From PSLL01 sp964389705 (lineage in GTDB: Bacteria; Desulfobacterota_D; UBA1144; Nemesobacterales; CSP1-2), in the NCBI GenBank assembly GCA_964389705.1, contig CAYMEO010000001.1, forward strand, positions 24,394-88,393: 64,000 nucleotides of DNA, in the 5' to 3' direction. Below are positions 60,996 to 64,000 of this stretch, piece after piece (position 1 is the stretch's first letter; each line of letters opens with the position of its first letter). Position numbers and translations under genes: made by a program. The notes under the pieces were generated by a model. The model was not told the DNA's origin and ran no database searches. It saw only the letters and a program-made list of their open reading frames with translations.

Positions 60996-61490
60996 ATGGA
61001 GAAGAAAAGGAGGCAGGGCACCATGGAAGAATTAAAAAAGGAATTAAAGATTGAAGGAATTGAGGAAATAAGAGAGAAAGTGACTGAAAGAGCAAAACTA
61101 AGGGTCAGAGACTATGTGGACATGGGCAGAGAGCTTACAGGGCTTGTAAAAGAGAGCTATATTATGGGTCTTCAGCTCTTTTTTTCTATCTGTGAAGAAA
61201 ACCTAAAGATTATAAATAGGCAGGCTGAGGAGTTGGGGAGATTACAGGGGGAATCTGCAAAACTAATTAGGGAACCCTTTGAGAGATTTCCAACTGAGGC
61301 GGTTAACTTCTGGAACAGCCATTCGAGGTTTATAGATAGCCATGCAGAGAGGATAATTGCCTTCCATAGGGATTATTCTCAGGTGTTGATAAATACATCG
61401 GATAAATTTATGAAAGAAACCATCGGGCTTATTAAAAACAGTATTGACAGGATATTTGGGAGTTTCAACGAGTACTTGGAAGTTAAATAG
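60996..61490 (+). CDS. Phasin-like coiled-coil protein
   Basis: About 164 residues, almost entirely alpha-helical and charged, without signal peptide: MEELKKELKIEGIEEIREKV, ICEENLKIINRQAEELGRLQ, then VNFWNSHSRFIDSHAERI and a helical end. The pattern of long amphipathic helices with a central Phe/Trp stretch resembles phasins, proteins that coat polyhydroxyalkanoate granules, but the match is by general character only. The ATG at 60996 follows AAAGGAG; a second possible start at 61023 has AGGAGG. The Pho-type box upstream suggests induction by low phosphate, when cells often store carbon. Confidence 0.62.
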   Translation: MEKKRRQGTMEELKKELKIEGIEEIREKVTERAKLRVRDYVDMGRELTGLVKESYIMGLQLFFSICEENLKIINRQAEELGRLQGESAKLIREPFERFPTEAVNFWNSHSRFIDSHAERIIAFHRDYSQVLINTSDKFMKETIGLIKNSIDRIFGSFNEYLEVK

Positions 61491-61515
61491 GGGTTAATTC
61501 AAGATCTCGCCGTGC

Positions 61516-61944
61516 ATGTATAGATATACAGAGTTATACAAAAGAACCCTTCTTTCCAAGAGTGTAGGGGTTGAGTCTAGCGCACCGATCAAAATAATGC
61601 TGGTCTCAGGCTCAAGACTCTTCTTAGAAGGGGTCCGTAGGATTTTAGAGGATGAAGGTAATATAAAAGTGACTGAGGCTTCAAGCTGTAGGGAGGCTGT
61701 AGAGGGCATTAATGAAGTAGAATTTGATTTTTTGTTTATTGATAGTAGTACACTCAATCTAGATACGGGTGATATATTGGATTGGATAAATAAGAAAAGA
61801 CCTAATACCAAGGTTATTCTTCTGGGAAACAAAGATAGAATTGACAATCCTGGTGTTATATGCATAGCCAAAGAAACCGGCTCTTCAGAGCTTATATACA
61901 TTATAAAATTGATTGAGCAGCCTCATTACATAACCTGTGATTAA
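61516..61944 (+). CDS. Receiver-like protein lacking the acidic pocket
   Basis: A 142-residue protein with a receiver-domain fold from about residue 24: IKIMLVSGSRLFLEGVRRIL is the NarL-type first strand and helix, and FDFLFIDSSTLNLDTGD carries an aspartate (Asp76) at the acceptor position. The usual Asp pair in the first loop is Ser-Gly, so magnesium binding and phosphorylation are doubtful. The lysine appears in CIAKETGS. No DNA-binding domain follows, so it is a stand-alone or pseudo-receiver. It begins 25 bases after the phasin-like gene on the same strand and may share its Pho-type promoter. Start weakly supported. Confidence 0.65.
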   Translation: MYRYTELYKRTLLSKSVGVESSAPIKIMLVSGSRLFLEGVRRILEDEGNIKVTEASSCREAVEGINEVEFDFLFIDSSTLNLDTGDILDWINKKRPNTKVILLGNKDRIDNPGVICIAKETGSSELIYIIKLIEQPHYITCD

Positions 61945-62006
61945 AGGCAATAATCTGTATATATCAAATTATTGCAAATCAATAAAATGGCATTTCACCA
62001 ATGGTG

Positions 62007-62216
62007 TTGCCAATGGCTCTAAACAGAATAGAATGATTTTTGTTCGTGATGAACTCAGACTNNNNNNNNNNNNNNNNNNNNNNNNNNNNNNNNNNNNNNN
62101 NNNNNNNNNNNNNNNNNNNNNNNNNNNNNNNNNNNNNNNNNNNNNNNNNNNNNNNNNNNNNTTGCCAATGGCTCTAAACAGAATAGAATGATTTTTGTTC
62201 GTGATGAACTCAGACT
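62007..62216. other. Scaffold gap (100 N) flanked by an exact 55-base duplication
   Basis: Bases 62007-62061 and 62162-62216 are identical over 55 bases, and exactly 100 N separate them. A fixed 100-N spacer plus an exact flanking overlap is what a scaffolder leaves when two contigs share their ends but are not merged. The real sequence is probably continuous with one copy. The intergenic region before the phosphatase at 62233 would then be about 133 bases long. Confidence 0.85.
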
Positions 62217-62232
62217 GAATTATGGAGAGAGT

Positions 62233-63174
62233 ATGAGAATCGAGTTCCAAAAATGGATTCTATTTCTTTTAGCATCTGTTTTTAGTGGCTGTGGTTATAC
62301 CGATTTTACTGCACTTCATTCAAAGGACATGACAGCCGACCCGGTTATTGCGGCAGCGGGTGACATTGCCTGTGATCCGGCCGATTCAAACTACAACGCA
62401 GGGGCCGGAACGCAGACGGCGTGTCACATGAAGGCCACATCGGATCTACTTTTGGAGATAAATCCGGTTGCGGTTCTCACACTGGGTGACAATCAATATG
62501 AGGTCGCCACACTCGACGAGTTTAAGCAGTCTTTTGACCCTACATGGGGGCGACTCAAATCTATTATCCATCCTGCGGTTGGGAACCACGAATACAAGAC
62601 GCCTGGGGCATCGGGCTACTTCAATTATTTTAGAGCCGCGGCTGGAAACCCTGAGAGGGGCTATTATAGCTATAACATTGGCACCTGGCACATAATCGCG
62701 CTCAATTCCAACTGCTCCGAGATAGGTGGATGTGGGTTTGGCTCACCACAGGAGCGATGGTTGAGGGCCGATCTTGCCGCAAATCCTGCCTTTTGCACCC
62801 TTGCATATTGGCACCATCCGCGCTTCTCCTCAGGCAGATACGGCAACAATCCCGAATATGAAGCCTTTTGGCAGGACCTCTATAATGCCGGCGCAGATGT
62901 TGTGCTCGTTGGACACGAGCACAACTACGAACGGTTCGCCCCTCAGGACCCAACGGGGGTAGCCGATCCGGTGCGGGGAATTCGTCAGTTCATAGTTGGA
63001 ACCGGAGGAAAGAACTTCTCCCCGTTTGTAAATGTTCAGACTAACAGCGAGGTCCGAAATTCAGACACGTTTGGCGTGCTGGTCATTACCCTTCATCCCA
63101 ATGGTTATGATTGGAGATTTGTTCCAGAGCCCGGAAAGAGATTTACGGATTCCGGTAGCGCCTTATGCCATTGA
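62233..63174 (+). CDS. Exported metallophosphatase (lipoprotein)
   Basis: About 313 residues. The N-terminus ends in a lipobox ASVFSGC, so the protein is probably a lipoprotein. The calcineurin-like core is complete: AAAGDIACDP (G-D), LTLGDNQYE, HPAVGNHEYKTPGASGYFNYF (G-N-H-E), YWHHPRFSSG and VLVGHEHNYERFAP (G-H-x-H). It resembles small purple acid phosphatase-like enzymes of bacteria. GGAGAGAG precedes the ATG. It lies between the phasin-like/receiver genes and the phosphodiesterase. I saw no Pho box directly upstream; the scaffold gap there makes that uncertain. Extracytoplasmic release of phosphate from organic esters is the likely job. Confidence 0.9.
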   Translation: MRIEFQKWILFLLASVFSGCGYTDFTALHSKDMTADPVIAAAGDIACDPADSNYNAGAGTQTACHMKATSDLLLEINPVAVLTLGDNQYEVATLDEFKQSFDPTWGRLKSIIHPAVGNHEYKTPGASGYFNYFRAAAGNPERGYYSYNIGTWHIIALNSNCSEIGGCGFGSPQERWLRADLAANPAFCTLAYWHHPRFSSGRYGNNPEYEAFWQDLYNAGADVVLVGHEHNYERFAPQDPTGVADPVRGIRQFIVGTGGKNFSPFVNVQTNSEVRNSDTFGVLVITLHPNGYDWRFVPEPGKRFTDSGSALCH

Positions 63175-63262
63175 CATTATATTGATCCTGTCTCATTTCA
63201 ACGTATCCGTATTACATACAGTTAGATGAAAAAGGAGAAATTGTCCTTTGAATTATTAGTGC

Positions 63263-63312
63263 TTAACTAAACTTTAATTCTCCCTTCATAAGGGATTAAT
63301 TCTCTCTATTTA
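63263..63312 (+). promoter_or_regulatory. Pho-type box and promoter, site 7 (phosphodiesterase)
   Basis: TTAAC (63263), TTAAT (63274) and TTCAT (63285) begin 11 bases apart; TATTTA (63307-63312) lies 17 bases after TTCAT and is followed by AGC, as at site 1. It sits 33 bases before the ATG at 63346. Confidence 0.72.
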
Positions 63313-63345
63313 AGCTTTCATAAAAATTATTGGAGGTAATAAAAA

Positions 63346-64000
63346 ATGGACCTCAAACGCCCAATTATTAAAATCACCTCGGTATTATTTGCCGCGATTG
63401 TGCTACTGTCAACTGCCCTAATTCCAGTTCAGTCACAGAATACAAGTGGGATGGCGATAGAAACTAGCAAGAGTAATGGTGCCAAACGGGTCTTGTTAAT
63501 CAGCATTGATGGTATGCATGCACTTGATCTAGAGAACTTCGTAGTTGCTAACCCGCAATCTACACTGGCGCAGCTAAAAAAGCATGGCATCACCTATACA
63601 AATGCTTCTACTTCGCGCCCTTCTGACTCATTCCCCGGACTACTGGCACAGATAACTGGTGGCTCTACAGTCTCAACTGGTGTATGGTATGACGATAGTT
63701 ATGACCGTACCCTCTCGCCTCCGGGGTCTAGTTGTGCTACAGTCGGGACCGAAGTGCTATATGACGAGTCAATTGACAAGGATTCTAGTTCGATTGATGG
63801 TGGAGGTGGAGGTAACAATCTCAATGCAATTGATCCTGCTAAACTGCCTCTTGACCCAAAAAAGGGATGCAAACCCGTCTACCCACATAGCTACCTGCGG
63901 GTCAATACAATCTTCGAGGTCATCAAGACTCACGGTGGGCGCACTGCCTGGTCTGACAAGCATCCGGCTTATGATATTGTGAACGGCCCCTCTGGTAAGG
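63346..64000 (+). CDS. Type I phosphodiesterase/nucleotide pyrophosphatase (3'-truncated)
   Basis: The first 218 residues of an exported alkaline-phosphatase-superfamily enzyme; the gene runs out of the window. A signal peptide (VLFAAIVLLSTALIPVQS) leads to RVLLISIDGMHALDL, whose Asp is a metal ligand, and to ASTSRPSDSFPGLLAQITGG, which holds the Ser/Thr nucleophile. Then come TGVWYDDSYDRTLSPPG and the THGGRTAWSDKHPAYDIV segment. Family members split phosphodiesters or nucleotides. The start has TGGAGG upstream. A Pho-type box sits directly in front, so it belongs to the phosphate-scavenging group of this region. Confidence 0.9.
   Translation, partial: MDLKRPIIKITSVLFAAIVLLSTALIPVQSQNTSGMAIETSKSNGAKRVLLISIDGMHALDLENFVVANPQSTLAQLKKHGITYTNASTSRPSDSFPGLLAQITGGSTVSTGVWYDDSYDRTLSPPGSSCATVGTEVLYDESIDKDSSSIDGGGGGNNLNAIDPAKLPLDPKKGCKPVYPHSYLRVNTIFEVIKTHGGRTAWSDKHPAYDIVNGPSGK

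Noticed and set aside
1..64000. tRNA genes, CRISPR arrays, prophage or transposase genes
   Set aside because: I looked through the intergenic regions for T-arm GTTCGAATC-type motifs, regularly spaced repeats and phage or transposase proteins and found none.

Overview
The window looks like one contiguous stretch of a Gram-negative bacterial chromosome with a moderate-to-low GC content. It has an Mla-type ABC ATPase, type IV pilus minor pilins with PilY1, IHF-alpha, lipoprotein signals, periplasmic phosphatases and many multi-sensor histidine kinases. The tmk-holB-metG order, a MoaC/MoaB fusion, a HemD/HemE fusion and an F420-type luciferase-like oxidoreductase suit a deltaproteobacterial-like or candidate-phylum lineage. 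I cannot name the taxon from sequence alone. Two N runs (56628-56637 and 62062-62161) show a draft scaffold. The second is flanked by an exact 55-base duplication that looks like an unmerged contig overlap.

Layout. 1-11 kb: the 3' end of comEC, an orphan mlaF-like ATPase, Mn-type superoxide dismutase behind a consensus promoter, a PAS histidine kinase with an Rcp1-like regulator, a metallophosphoesterase, a DUF4126 membrane protein, glutamate dehydrogenase and an LLM oxidoreductase. 10.4-15.4 kb: a molybdenum-cofactor and methionine-sulfoxide block, with moaC-moaB fused on the minus strand and divergent cytochrome b, MsrP-like molybdoenzyme, secreted MsrA-MsrB fusion and moaA. 15.4-19.2 kb: phoH and a hemD-hemE fusion. 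19.2-27.1 kb: a minus-strand minor-pilin operon pilV-pilW-pilX-pilY1-fimT with a sigma-54-like site in front. 27.2-32.6 kb: housekeeping genes rluB, acetoacetate-decarboxylase-like, tmk, holB and metG, behind a decayed vapBC module. 32.8-42 kb: pheT-ihfA-DUF502-tilS, then trmN6-like, a thioredoxin-fold DUF255 protein and an S41 protease. 43-51 kb: a four-gene signalling operon of REC-GGDEF, FIST and two hybrid kinases. 51-54.3 kb: a transporter and small enzymes.

The most coherent system lies at 54.5-64 kb. A PhoB-PhoR pair is surrounded by a phospholipase C/acid-phosphatase-type enzyme, two metallophosphoesterases, a type I phosphodiesterase and three uncharacterised genes. Reading the intergenic DNA by eye, I found one recurring promoter pattern: three or four direct repeats of TTAAC/TTAAT/TTCAT at exact 11-bp steps. 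In the best copies the last repeat is TTCAT, followed 17 bp later by a TATTTA-like -10. It occurs in front of six genes in this cluster and, 40 kb away, in front of phoH. The 11-bp period is that of known PhoB boxes. I infer a local phosphate-starvation regulon with a lineage-specific half-site, which would bring a 69-residue protein, a 214-residue protein of unknown function (206 residues from the SD-supported start) and a phasin-like coiled-coil protein into the Pho response.

I saw no tRNA, rRNA, CRISPR array, transposase or prophage gene.
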